The translations under genes and the position numbers were made by a program. DNA of 23,508 bases, taken from contig JBFWNG010000024.1 in the NCBI GenBank assembly GCA_050251195.1, positions 1-23,508 of the forward strand, given 5' to 3'. Below the pieces are notes generated by a model that had not been told where the DNA came from, did no database searches, and saw only the letters and a list, made by a program, of their open reading frames with translations. Position 1 is the stretch's first letter; each line of letters opens with the position of its first letter. Of this stretch, positions 7,520-14,131 are shown piece by piece. The DNA is from JBFWNG01 sp050251195. Its GTDB lineage: Bacteria > Bdellovibrionota_B > Oligoflexia > Oligoflexales > Oligoflexaceae.

Positions 7520-9187
7520 CTAGTCGTCGGTTTTATATCGTCGGTCAAGCTCTTCAAAAATTCCCTGTGGATCGGCTTTGTACCATTCCAACGGATCGCA
7601 GCGATCGGGGTTGTGCTCGGCGTCCCACTCATCAAAGGCGGTGATGGTTAGCCCAAGCTCTGACCGTTTCTCGTTGAAAAATTCAGCCGCTTTGCGAAGC
7701 GTGAACCATTCACGCTGGCGTTTGCCGGTGATCATCTTTGCGCCTTTGCCGTGGGCAGCATCAAAATAGGCTTTGAAGGCCGCGTACTCTTTGCGGTGCT
7801 CCTGCTCAATGATTGTAAGCTCTTGCCGTTGAAACGCTCTAAAGGTTGGCTCAAAAAATTGCGCGTAAGTTTCTCCGGCTCTCTGGCGGGCCTGCTCTTC
7901 CTCGTGCTTTTTGAATCGCTCCGCTCGATCGTGGGTCTCTTGCTCCTTGCGCTTTGACTCTTCCATCTTCGACGGCATTGCATAGCGGTCGCGGATCGCT
8001 CGCACAAGATAGCCGCCTTTATCCTTCACGCGGTCACGATAAGGCAAAAACTCAAGCTGCTTCTCGCACTCTGTGGCATCCCTCCCCACAAGTTCACGCG
8101 CTACGCTCTCAGTCACTCCGGCATCAACCAAGCGTTTGATGAGCGATGATTCTTGATTGTCATGTTCGGTGCTGATAACACCTTCAATCACTGCGGGCTT
8201 TAGTATTTCAACGGTCACAAGGTGTGGGCGCTGCCGGCGCTGCTGTTTATCAAGTTCCCTTCCCTCTTTGGTGTTGAATCTCTTGAATTCAGCCTTTGCA
8301 CGTCTTCCGGGCGTATACCAGATCAGCCAGTCAGGCTTGCTCTCTTTGTCGAGGGTCTCTTCAAACTCAATCTTTGCAAGATATCCGCTTGCCTTGTGAG
8401 GCTGATGAATTTTGTAGAGCTGCTTTTTCACCTTCTCCCATTGGTCATATCGAGTAAGGGGCGCAAAGCGGCAAAGATCAGAGTACAGATATTTTGCTCG
8501 GTCGTTGCCATTGTTGATGGCGGCAAAGATTTTGGGGCTGATGAGTTCGTAGAGTCTTTGCGCTGATGGCGGGAGCTCGCGCAAGTATTTGTAATCAAGC
8601 GGGCGTGTCTTTGCGAACCGTAGAACTTCACGAAAGATGGGATTTAGCACGATATAAACCGCATCGGCTTTTTGGCCGTTTGGCAAAGTCTCGCCGGTGA
8701 AAACAACAGCGTAGCGAGTCGAGCCAAACTCAAAGCGTCTCTTGGTTCCGTCGTGGCCTGTGTATTCGAGTTTTGCAGTGATGGCGGCAAAAGCGTTTTG
8801 GTAAAGAGCGCGCTTGATGTCGTCGGTGTTGCGAGTGGTTCCGAGTTCTTTACACACATCACGCAAACTTCCGAGCTTTATGACTTCGGGAATATCTGGC
8901 CGCAAATCATCGATCAAGCGGTTGATGAAAAGCGTATCGAGTTTATACGCAAGAATTCCTGGCTCTCCATATTTGCGGTTGGCTGAGACTTCCCAAACAG
9001 TGGAGACCTTGCCTCGATCATTGGCTGTGGTGATGCAAACCTCCAGCGGCTCGCTCCCTTTGCTCAATCGGTGAATTGGATATTGGCTTAAAACTGTCTC
9101 TGTGCGGATCGGGATGACATGAGCCATCTCCTGGGGTTCGTCGTGACCTGGCTGTAAGTTGGCTATGGCTTTGGGTTCCCTTTTCAT
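7520..9187 (-). CDS. repA: Plasmid replication initiator protein, RepA type
   Basis: A 555-residue protein resembling RepA initiators of iteron plasmids. Residues ~30-300 have the typical run: YPIHRLSKGSEPLEV at the start, LNPIFREVLRF, then LPPSAQRLYELISP and a winged-helix-like stretch ending in a tryptophan-rich strand (PDWLIWYTPGRR). A second region near 330-400 (LVDAGVTESVARELVG, then LPYRDRVKDKGGYLVRAI) is common in these initiators. After it come a long charged coiled coil and a C-terminal region that I do not recognise. It should bind the iterons 190 bp upstream of its start and open the origin. The ATG follows AAGAGG closely. It sits between oriT and the iteron array, the usual place. 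The family is inferred from motif style. Confidence 0.82.
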   Translation of the reverse strand: MKREPKAIANLQPGHDEPQEMAHVIPIRTETVLSQYPIHRLSKGSEPLEVCITTANDRGKVSTVWEVSANRKYGEPGILAYKLDTLFINRLIDDLRPDIPEVIKLGSLRDVCKELGTTRNTDDIKRALYQNAFAAITAKLEYTGHDGTKRRFEFGSTRYAVVFTGETLPNGQKADAVYIVLNPIFREVLRFAKTRPLDYKYLRELPPSAQRLYELISPKIFAAINNGNDRAKYLYSDLCRFAPLTRYDQWEKVKKQLYKIHQPHKASGYLAKIEFEETLDKESKPDWLIWYTPGRRAKAEFKRFNTKEGRELDKQQRRQRPHLVTVEILKPAVIEGVISTEHDNQESSLIKRLVDAGVTESVARELVGRDATECEKQLEFLPYRDRVKDKGGYLVRAIRDRYAMPSKMEESKRKEQETHDRAERFKKHEEEQARQRAGETYAQFFEPTFRAFQRQELTIIEQEHRKEYAAFKAYFDAAHGKGAKMITGKRQREWFTLRKAAEFFNEKRSELGLTITAFDEWDAEHNPDRCDPLEWYKADPQGIFEELDRRYKTDD

Positions 9188-9259
9188 TCAAACCTCTTTT
9201 GAAAAGCAACAACAACAAACCTTTCTAAGGTCTAGTAAAATCACTGCTGAGACTTGCTC

Positions 9260-9294
9260 TGTTGTTGTTGTCTAAAATCCTAGTTGTTGTTGTC
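9260..9294. repeat. Two TTGTTGTTGTCT direct repeats in the repA leader
   Basis: GTTGTTGTTGTCT occurs at 9261-9273 and 9282-9294, 21 bp apart, or two helical turns. A CAACAACAACAAAC run at 9207-9219 is roughly inverse to them. Lying upstream of repA, they may be an operator for initiator autoregulation; the 21-22 bp spacing matches that of the main iterons. Confidence 0.6.
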
Positions 9295-9380
9295 TCTTAT
9301 AGTCTAAATAGTCGGTGTTCCGCGTGCTTATGATAATGACTTGAAAATTAAGGGTTTAGCAAGCCTTTTTATTCTTTGGC

Positions 9381-9534
9381 GTCTCTCGTTTTACGTCGCT
9401 TTGTCTCCCGAAGTACGTCACTTCGTCTCCCGTTTTACGTCGTTTCGTCTCCCGAAGTACGTCGCATCGTCTCTCGTTTTACGTCGCTTTGTCTCCCGAA
9501 GTACGTCACTTCGTCTCCCGTTTTACGTCACCCT
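9381..9534 (+). repeat. Seven tandem 22-bp iterons (replication origin)
   Basis: Units start at 9381, 9403, 9425, 9447, 9469, 9491 and 9513, each opening GTCTC and carrying TACGTC at the same place. Two subtypes alternate strictly: one has CGTTTTACGTC in the middle and the other CGAAGTACGTC, in the order A-B-A-B-A-B-A. Units 1-3 and 5-7 are nearly identical, a 62-bp match at 88-bp offset. Tandem 22-bp repeats beside a RepA gene are the hallmark of an iteron-controlled origin, where they bind the initiator and set copy number. No gaps break the array. Confidence 0.93.
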
Positions 9535-9620
9535 GTTTGCCATAAGGTGTATCTCTTCGTGCGTCTGATAACGGTTAGGTTGTGATTTCGTTATGATATC
9601 AGATTGCAATCATTATGATA

Positions 9621-9893
9621 TTAGAAGCCTTCTTTTTCAAGTAAATCAAGAATTGCCTCGTTGATCCATGTATTGCGGGATGTCTTTACACGTCGCGCCG
9701 CCACAGCTTCATCTACCCGTTTCAAAATTGATTCGGGAACTCTTTGAATGACTGGCTTTTCTTCGGTTTTCTCGTTGCTGTTCTGCACTGTCGATCCGCC
9801 TTTATTGATGAGTGCTGCCACATCTACAGCGGCCTTCTTTGCTTTTGCCGGTTTTGGCTCCGTGATTTTCTTTGGTTTTCGAGTGATTGCCAT
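9621..9893 (-). CDS. ParG-like ribbon-helix-helix partition protein
   Basis: A 90-residue protein with a basic, disordered N-terminus (KPKKITEPKPAKAKKAA) and a C-terminal ribbon-helix-helix domain of about 40 residues: strand VIQRVPES, then two helices containing KRVDEAVAARR and NTWINEAILDLLEKEG. This is the architecture of ParG, the centromere-binding partner of ParF-type ParA ATPases; the flexible tail normally stimulates ATP hydrolysis. It follows parA by 29 nt, the usual order. I start it at ATG 9893 because AAGGGG precedes that codon at good spacing; an upstream TTG at 9914 lacks a ribosome site. The role rests on fold and context, not on clear sequence identity to ParG. Confidence 0.72.
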   Translation of the reverse strand: MAITRKPKKITEPKPAKAKKAAVDVAALINKGGSTVQNSNEKTEEKPVIQRVPESILKRVDEAVAARRVKTSRNTWINEAILDLLEKEGF

Positions 9894-9916
9894 ATCCGCC
9901 CCTTTTGATAGCAATG

Positions 9917-9935
9917 TAATATCTATTTGATATTA
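9917..9935. repeat. Small inverted repeat TAATATC / GATATTA between parA and the parG-like gene
   Basis: Seven-base arms at 9917-9923 and 9929-9935 with a five-base spacer, in an A/T-rich patch covering the end of parA and the gap before the next gene. The ATATC/GATAT theme recurs at other partition-region sites, so it could be a secondary binding site. It is weak on its own. Confidence 0.4.
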
Positions 9936-10567
9936 AAAAGATATTTAATTAATATCATCATCTCTTCTGACGCCTTTTCGTCTTCGGGTTTTAGCTCCGT
10001 CACTGCAAGCCCCGTGGCGGCGGCGTTCCCGAAGGCCTTTCTGTTCCCTAAAGGCGTCTCAATAAATTTCAGCTCTTGGGCTTCTCTTAGGACATCGGCG
10101 GCCTCGTCGTTGTCGTGACCGCGCGGATCGGCTCTGTTGATGAATGTAAAAGCCTTCAATGCAGGATTGGCCTGTCGCATCTCGGCTACAAGTTCAGAGA
10201 CTTTCTCAATTGTCCACACGTCAAAAGAGCGTGGGACAAACGGCACTAAAAGCACATCAGCCACACTCAGGGCGGCTCTCTGGCTGGCGGTGTCTCTTCC
10301 GCCAGTATCAATGATGATGTCTTGATATTTCTCTTTTAGCCGCTGCGTCTGATTCCTCACGCCTGCGCCCGTGAGTTTGATGCTCGTGTATCCCGCTTCT
10401 CCGTCTCGGTGCTCGCTTCGTTGAGTCGTAAAATCGGTTGCGGTTTCCTGATCGTCGGCATCAATCAGCAAAACATCGCTTCCCTGTCCCGATCTGATGA
10501 CAGCAAGATTTGTGGCAACGGTCGTTTTGCCCGATCCGCCTTTGATGCCTCCACAGACGATAATCAT
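9923..10567 (-). CDS. parA: ParA-family partition ATPase (ParF type)
   Basis: A 214-residue P-loop ATPase with the deviant Walker A KGGSGKTT (Lys9 and Lys14), LLIDADDQETATDF for Walker A', and DIIIDTGG for Walker B. The short length and the lack of an N-terminal helix-turn-helix place it in the type Ib ParF group, which polymerises on DNA or the nucleoid to move plasmid copies apart. The ATG has a strong AGGGGG Shine-Dalgarno. Upstream lies a perfect 17-bp-arm inverted repeat that probably contains both promoter and operator. The small RHH gene downstream completes the module. In type Ib systems the centromere is upstream of parA. All catalytic motifs are intact. Confidence 0.92.
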   Translation of the reverse strand: MIIVCGGIKGGSGKTTVATNLAVIRSGQGSDVLLIDADDQETATDFTTQRSEHRDGEAGYTSIKLTGAGVRNQTQRLKEKYQDIIIDTGGRDTASQRAALSVADVLLVPFVPRSFDVWTIEKVSELVAEMRQANPALKAFTFINRADPRGHDNDEAADVLREAQELKFIETPLGNRKAFGNAAATGLAVTELKPEDEKASEEMMILIKYLFNIK

Positions 10568-10580
10568 AAAGCCCCCTATG

Positions 10581-10627
10581 TGTTGATATTAGACTGATTT
10601 CAAGATGCTATCAGTCTAATATCAACA
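10581..10627. promoter_or_regulatory. Perfect inverted repeat upstream of parA: operator and/or centromere
   Basis: The arms at 10581-10597 and 10611-10627 are perfect 17-base complements (TGTTGATATTAGACTGA and its inverse) around a 13-base spacer. On the minus strand a CTGATA, 17-base gap, TAATAT arrangement sits inside it, a plausible promoter for parA. A RHH partner binding here would repress parA; in ParF/ParG-type systems the centromere lies in the same place. Confidence 0.65.
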
Positions 10628-10649
10628 TGGACAAGGGTTTTTGTGAAGT

Positions 10650-11086
10650 GGAACGGGGTAAATTGCTACGCATTATCAGACGCGGTAAGACTGGAACGGG
10701 TAGGGGGGCGTTACCCGTTCCGTTTTCTGGCTCGTTGCTCGTCGGCCCAGGCGATAAGCCGCTCTTGTAGATCGTCGGTCGTGGTGGCTGCCTCCTGCAT
10801 GTTCTCGTATCTGGTGCGGGATAGGTGCGCCAAGTAGGGGCGCTTTCTGCTCGCTCCTTTGCCGATGATCTCGCGGCATTCCCATCCCGCGCCGTCCTTT
10901 CTAAACTGGTAGCGGCCAACGGTGAGAGACTTTTTCTCGTCGTCATCGGTCGGTAAAAGCGAACTGGAACCCGTTCCAGTGGCTGCGGAATTCTTCTTTC
11001 TGGAATCCGTTCCAGATTGAAGCGGTGTGGCGTTTTTCGCTTTCCTGATCGCCACTTGTTGGGGCGGGGAAGTGCTGCCCGTTCCA
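10650..11086. repeat. Cluster of CCCGTTCC / GGAACGGG motifs
   Basis: The 8-mer CCCGTTCC, on either strand, appears at 10650, 10693, 10714, 10970 and 11078, with a one-base variant inside 11000-11015. Two copies are embedded in palindromes: ACTGGAAC-CC-GTTCCAGT at 10963-10980, and CTGGAA, four bases, TTCCAG at 11000-11015. Chance alone would give far fewer than one copy in 440 bp. The sites lie within and around the small gene at 10711-11055 and may be operators for a repressor, or simply a dispersed repeat. Confidence 0.6.
10711..11055 (-). CDS. Small protein of unknown function
   Basis: A 114-residue reading frame with sensible composition in its second half: VGRYQFRKDGAGWECREIIG, then RPYLAHLSRTRYENM and a charged helix with AWADEQRARKRNG. 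The first ~40 residues are Ser/Thr-rich and look disordered. The start is uncertain: GTG at 11055 has no Shine-Dalgarno, and the frame stays open upstream into the end of the previous gene, so the true start could be further up. A longer competing frame on the same strand (10611-11111) is Arg/Pro-rich and looks like a shadow. The gene sits between the membrane-protein gene and parA, among the CCCGTTCC motifs, and could be a DNA-binding regulator. I do not recognise a family. Confidence 0.55.
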   Translation of the reverse strand: MAIRKAKNATPLQSGTDSRKKNSAATGTGSSSLLPTDDDEKKSLTVGRYQFRKDGAGWECREIIGKGASRKRPYLAHLSRTRYENMQEAATTTDDLQERLIAWADEQRARKRNG

Positions 11087-11120
11087 ACTGCTGCCGCCAG
11101 TGTGGGCGCATCTAGCGGCT

Positions 11121-11867
11121 TTAGGCTTTTGGGAGAACGCCCCGAATCTTTTTAGCCTTGTTGATAGCCTCGCCTTTTTCAAAATCAATCAGCGCGCCTT
11201 CTACTTCGTCGCTCTCAGCGGCTTTCATGCGGGATGCGTGCATCCGTTCCTGAATTTTCTTTTCGTATTCGAGATCATCCTTTTTCTGCTTGAGTTCCAT
11301 TTTCAAAATCTCAAGCTCAAGGTCGTGCGTTTCCTGCTCGGCTTCCTCCTCAACCTGGGCGCGCGCTGATTGGCGCTTGTGGTGCGGGTCAAGATGAATG
11401 ATCAGCTCCCAGCCGATAAAGGCTAAAAGAAAAGACCAGACAATGCCCCAGCGAAGATAAAGCCGCATCCCGTCGCTTAGCGGCTCGCCGGTGGCCAGCG
11501 AATAATCAAGGCTGGTGTTCACTCCAACGATGATGAAAAGAACCGCGTTGAAGAGAACGGCAATCCACCATTGCAGGCGGTCGCGGAAATATGTCAGCAA
11601 GAGGATGAGCAAGAGCACAATTGAGCCATCGAGCAAAAGGGGAGGGATCGCGGCAAAGGTGCGCCCAAAATCGGTTTGCGCTCCTCGTGAAAAGAGATTC
11701 CAGTTGTGATAGCCAGTGAAAATGACTCCAGCAAGGAGAATCAAGCCAACGATCCCCCAGGCGATTAAGGCGGCGGGATGCGTCTTTGAAAACATGCCTT
11801 TGAGGTTTTTCTTGATGTCAGAGATTGCGTTGCTTGATGAGTTGCTGTTGAGCAGTGAAAGCGCCAT
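11121..11867 (-). CDS. Four-helix membrane protein with cytoplasmic coiled coil
   Basis: A 248-residue protein with about four transmembrane segments: around ALIAWGIVGLILLAGVIF, AIPPLLLDGSIVLLLILLLTY, WWIAVLFNAVLFIIVGV and GIVWSFLLAFIGWELII. From ~160 to the end there is a strongly charged helix (LEILKMELKQKKDDLEYEKK and onward) typical of a coiled coil. I do not recognise a family. The ATG is preceded by GAAAGGACGGTCAACA, so the start is well supported. It is the first gene of the minus-strand run leading to parA, so it may be co-transcribed with the partition genes, or it may belong to transfer or entry exclusion. The function is not inferable from sequence alone. Confidence 0.75.
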   Translation of the reverse strand: MALSLLNSNSSSNAISDIKKNLKGMFSKTHPAALIAWGIVGLILLAGVIFTGYHNWNLFSRGAQTDFGRTFAAIPPLLLDGSIVLLLILLLTYFRDRLQWWIAVLFNAVLFIIVGVNTSLDYSLATGEPLSDGMRLYLRWGIVWSFLLAFIGWELIIHLDPHHKRQSARAQVEEEAEQETHDLELEILKMELKQKKDDLEYEKKIQERMHASRMKAAESDEVEGALIDFEKGEAINKAKKIRGVLPKA

Positions 11868-12005
11868 TGTTGACCGTCCTTTCTATTGGCCAAATGGCGA
11901 GAGATTTTTGACGGGTACGGGTAGACGGGGAAGGGAAGAGACCTAGATAATATCCCCGAATCATAGCCGCGTCTGTCCTCTAAACTCTCGCGGTGATTGA
12001 TTCTT

Positions 12006-12048
12006 AAAGGCTTGCTGAATGGTGCAAACATTCGGCAGGCCTTTTTTT
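12006..12048 (+). terminator. Intrinsic terminator, plus strand
   Basis: A 16-base-pair stem (AAAGGCTTGCTGAATG at 12006-12021 with CATTCGGCAGGCCTTT at 12029-12044, two G-U wobbles), a seven-base loop and a T-run to 12048. The wobbles pair only in plus-strand RNA, and the T-run is on that side. No plus-strand gene is visible upstream, so it may end an antisense or small RNA covering the start of the neighbouring membrane-protein gene. Confidence 0.75.
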
Positions 12049-12090
12049 GCGATGCGTTCGGTTTCCGAACGAAAAGAGTATAAAGACTGC

Positions 12091-12141
12091 AATATCAAAA
12101 TGCAATCAGAGAGATATTGAAATAATATCAAAATGCAATCA
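12091..12141 (+). repeat. Two 18-bp direct repeats, AATATCAAAATGCAATCA
   Basis: Identical 18-mers at 12091-12108 and 12124-12141, spaced 33 bp (about three helical turns). A 15-of-17 match (ATATCAGATTGCAATCA) lies at 9596-9612, beyond the parG-like gene. The repeats are 120-170 bp upstream of abiEii. They could bind the ParG-like protein, acting as a distal partition site, or a regulator of the toxin gene. Confidence 0.7.
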
Positions 12142-12260
12142 TCTACTGAAAGCCCTAGCTGCGAAATTAGAGGCAAGAAGGGAAGGGAATTCTTCGGAGC
12201 GGAACGATTGAACGACGAGAATACTATCTCGCCAAACCCTACCCATCATGATCTAATGTT

Positions 12261-13115
12261 ATGATGGATTTAGCGGAGATCAGACGCCTTGTCATCATTG
12301 CCTTATTTGCCGATGACAAGCTGATGGAAAAGTTTGTTTTGAAAGGCGGCAATGCTTTGAACTTGGTTCACAGCATTGGAATGCGAAGCTCTGTTGATAT
12401 TGACGTTTCAATTCCTGACGATTTCGACGATGTAGAGGATGCCAAGAAACGCATCTTTGCCAGCTTAAAAGACCGCTTCGATTCTGCTGGCCTCATCGTC
12501 TTTGATGAGAAGTTTTCGCCCAAGCCTTCACGATTAAGACCGGGCCAAAGTGCTCGCTGGGGCGGCTACCTGATCGAATTCAAACTCACAACCCGCGCTC
12601 ACTACGATCAAAACAAAAACGATCTTGGTCTGCTGCAACGAAGCGCGCTTCTTATTGGCAATGAACAAAGGCGCGTCTTCAAAATTGACATTTCAAAATA
12701 TGAGTTCTGCCAGCCAAAGCAAGAAGCTGAACTTGATGACTACACGATCTACGTTTACTCGTTGCCGATGATCGCCATTGAAAAGCTTCGCGCCATCTGT
12801 CAGCAAATGCCGGAGTACCAGCATCGCCCGTATTCAAAAGCCCGCGCGCGTGATTTCTACGACATTCATACGATCATCAAAGCTGGCGCTCTTGATCTGA
12901 CAACGCCTGAAAATGTCGAGCTTTTGAAACACATCTTTGAGGCAAAAGAAGTCCCTCTTTGGCTTCTGTCCAAGATCGCAGAAACCCGTGATTTTCACGC
13001 CGTTGACTGGCCTGCCGTGCAACAGTCGGCAACGGGCAGGCTTGAACCGTTTGATTTCTATTTTGATTTTGTCGTGGTCTTGGTTGGCAGACTAAAAACC
13101 CTTGGGGTGATATAG
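12261..13115 (+). CDS. abiEii: AbiEii-type nucleotidyltransferase toxin
   Basis: A 284-residue AbiEii/MenT-like nucleotidyltransferase, the toxin of type IV AbiE systems, which arrests growth by transferring nucleotides to an RNA target. Motif I is LKGGNAL (Gly29-Gly30), then MRSSVDIDVS (Arg42, Asp46, Asp48), the catalytic acids. A Lys motif in MIAIEKLRAICQQ and the ARARDFYDIH helix follow near 173-200; all four motifs are present. It is the only substantial plus-strand gene in the window. It converges on the abiEi antitoxin and overlaps its 3' end by 24 nt, whereas AbiE pairs normally form an antitoxin-first operon. No good Shine-Dalgarno precedes either ATG (12261 or 12264), so the start is approximate and translation may be weak. 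Confidence 0.9.
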   Translation: MMDLAEIRRLVIIALFADDKLMEKFVLKGGNALNLVHSIGMRSSVDIDVSIPDDFDDVEDAKKRIFASLKDRFDSAGLIVFDEKFSPKPSRLRPGQSARWGGYLIEFKLTTRAHYDQNKNDLGLLQRSALLIGNEQRRVFKIDISKYEFCQPKQEAELDDYTIYVYSLPMIAIEKLRAICQQMPEYQHRPYSKARARDFYDIHTIIKAGALDLTTPENVELLKHIFEAKEVPLWLLSKIAETRDFHAVDWPAVQQSATGRLEPFDFYFDFVVVLVGRLKTLGVI

Positions 13116-13976
13116 CCGCCATCGCTTGTTGTACTCCCGATCTTTGGGCAGCTTATTGGCAAGATAAAAATCAAAGTCGCTTTTGAGCTTTAGAAGCCGT
13201 GACCATTGGCCTTCTGCGTAGCCAGCTCTCTCCATATAAAACCCGATGGCCTGGTGATACGGGTAAACGTAGGCAAGCTTTTTAAGGGTGGCAACCAGTG
13301 TGTTGGCGGAAACTCTGTCTTTGGCGGTCTCAAAGGCTTTGAGTACTTGATAAACGCCACCTGCATAACTTGGGCGCACTGTAATATCAATCAGCGTTCT
13401 TTCGATCTTTGTGACAGGCAAGACCTCATCCTTTTGCGTTTGCACGGTTCCAACTTCAAGCCGATTTGTGTATTTGCCGTTGATCAGCATGATCTTGAAA
13501 TCTTCGTATTCAAAGACGAAATTTGATTGGCGCTGATTATTGGCAAAAGCGCGATCTATCGCCTCTTGCGAAAGCTTTCCGCCCGAAGGCTTTTTGGAGC
13601 TTTGTTCATAGTTGATGTAGATGGTCTTTGGGATTTCATCTGTGAGGCCGTGCAAAAAGACGGCGCTTCCGTGCGTAAGATAGGCATTCTTTCTAAGCGA
13701 TACGGCTACAGCATACGGGGAAGGGGAGTCAAACAAGTATCGCCGCTCTTGAATGTGCGGATAGTTTGGGGGGCAAAGTAAAACCTCGGTCAGAATCTGA
13801 TTCTCAAGCAAAAAGTCTACAAACGAAGCCTTGCCCAAATTCTTGGGCAATCTCCACCGTTCCTTGTTGTCGTTAAAGATGTCTCTGATTTGCTGAGAAC
13901 GAAAGGCTTTAACTTGCGTTTGAGCAAGAGTCTCTTCAATATGCTTTTTTGCCTGTTCGATTCGTTTTGCCGCCAT
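13092..13976 (-). CDS. abiEi: AbiEi-type antitoxin and transcriptional repressor
   Basis: A 294-residue protein fitting the AbiEi family: an N-terminal winged-helix region (QQIRDIFNDNKERWRLP, then FVDFLLENQILTEV), the conserved YLTHGSAVFLHGLTDEIPKTIYIN segment, and TKIERTLIDITVRPSYAGG in the C-terminal antitoxin domain. AbiEi represses its own promoter by binding inverted repeats and counteracts AbiEii. The start codon lies inside a 32-bp perfect palindrome, with a consensus-like promoter directly over it, so the transcript is probably leaderless; there is no Shine-Dalgarno. The gene is convergent with abiEii rather than upstream of it, so the toxin has a separate promoter that this operator cannot control directly. 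Confidence 0.88.
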   Translation of the reverse strand: MAAKRIEQAKKHIEETLAQTQVKAFRSQQIRDIFNDNKERWRLPKNLGKASFVDFLLENQILTEVLLCPPNYPHIQERRYLFDSPSPYAVAVSLRKNAYLTHGSAVFLHGLTDEIPKTIYINYEQSSKKPSGGKLSQEAIDRAFANNQRQSNFVFEYEDFKIMLINGKYTNRLEVGTVQTQKDEVLPVTKIERTLIDITVRPSYAGGVYQVLKAFETAKDRVSANTLVATLKKLAYVYPYHQAIGFYMERAGYAEGQWSRLLKLKSDFDFYLANKLPKDREYNKRWRLYHPKGF

Positions 13977-14002
13977 TCTAGGTATATATACCTAGAATGG
14001 CG
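13971..14002. promoter_or_regulatory. 32-bp perfect palindrome over the abiEi start and -10
   Basis: The sequence is identical to its own reverse complement over 13971-14002. Its core is CTAGGTATATATACCTAG (13978-13995) and its arms include the abiEi ATG (13974-13976). The core repeats in the next palindrome. AbiEi proteins are known to bind paired inverted repeats in their promoters, so this is a likely operator. Confidence 0.85.
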
Positions 14003-14012
14003 GGGTTGTCAA
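13984..14012 (-). promoter_or_regulatory. Promoter of abiEi
   Basis: On the minus strand TTGACA (14012-14007) is followed after 16-17 bases by TATATA or ATATAT (from 13990 or 13989). The ATG begins at 13976, where transcription should start, so the message would be leaderless or nearly so. The -10 lies inside the 32-bp palindrome, and the second palindrome overlaps the -35. Confidence 0.7.
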
Positions 14013-14058
14013 CTGTTTCCATTTGCTAGGTATATATACCTAGCAAATGGAAACAGTT
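14011..14058. promoter_or_regulatory. 48-bp perfect palindrome upstream of abiEi
   Basis: A perfect 24-base-arm palindrome centred between 14034 and 14035. It has the same 18-bp core, CTAGGTATATATACCTAG (14026-14043), but different flanks (AACTGTTTCC and its inverse). The core centres of the two palindromes are 48 bp apart. It is probably the upstream AbiEi operator; its length also suggests cruciform or hairpin formation. Confidence 0.85.
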
Positions 14059-14131
14059 TTAGCTAGACGGCTTTATCCTGCTGTTGTCAGCCTAAACATC
14101 AAGAATGGGCAAAGACTCTAGCGTCCCTTGC

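Larger units (their letters stand above)
9188..9620. other. Vegetative origin region between repA and par
   Basis: A 433-bp gene-free stretch. From repA outwards it holds the repA leader, two GTTGTTGTTGTCT repeats (9261-9273 and 9282-9294), an inverse CAACAACAACAAAC copy at 9207-9219, an A/T-rich patch (about 9328-9350), seven 22-bp iterons, and an ATATCA-type motif at 9596-9612. I found no clear DnaA box. Confidence 0.75.
11868..12260. other. Intergenic region between divergent genes
   Basis: This 393-bp gene-free stretch lies between the membrane-protein gene (minus) and abiEii (plus). It should hold the promoters for both. It contains a strong plus-strand terminator-like hairpin at 12006-12048 and two 18-bp direct repeats 33 bp apart at 12091-12141. 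I could not assign confident -35 and -10 boxes. Confidence 0.6.

Noticed and set aside
9341..9585. Repetitive plus-strand open frames and a possible CRISPR array over the 22-bp repeats
   Set aside because: The units are directly adjacent with no spacers and lie beside repA, so they are iterons; the encoded repeats are only a translation of the iterons.
10611..11111. A 166-codon minus-strand frame overlapping the small gene at 10711-11055
   Set aside because: Its product is dominated by Arg, Pro and Thr with no fold-like pattern, as expected of an off-frame read; the 114-residue frame has better composition.
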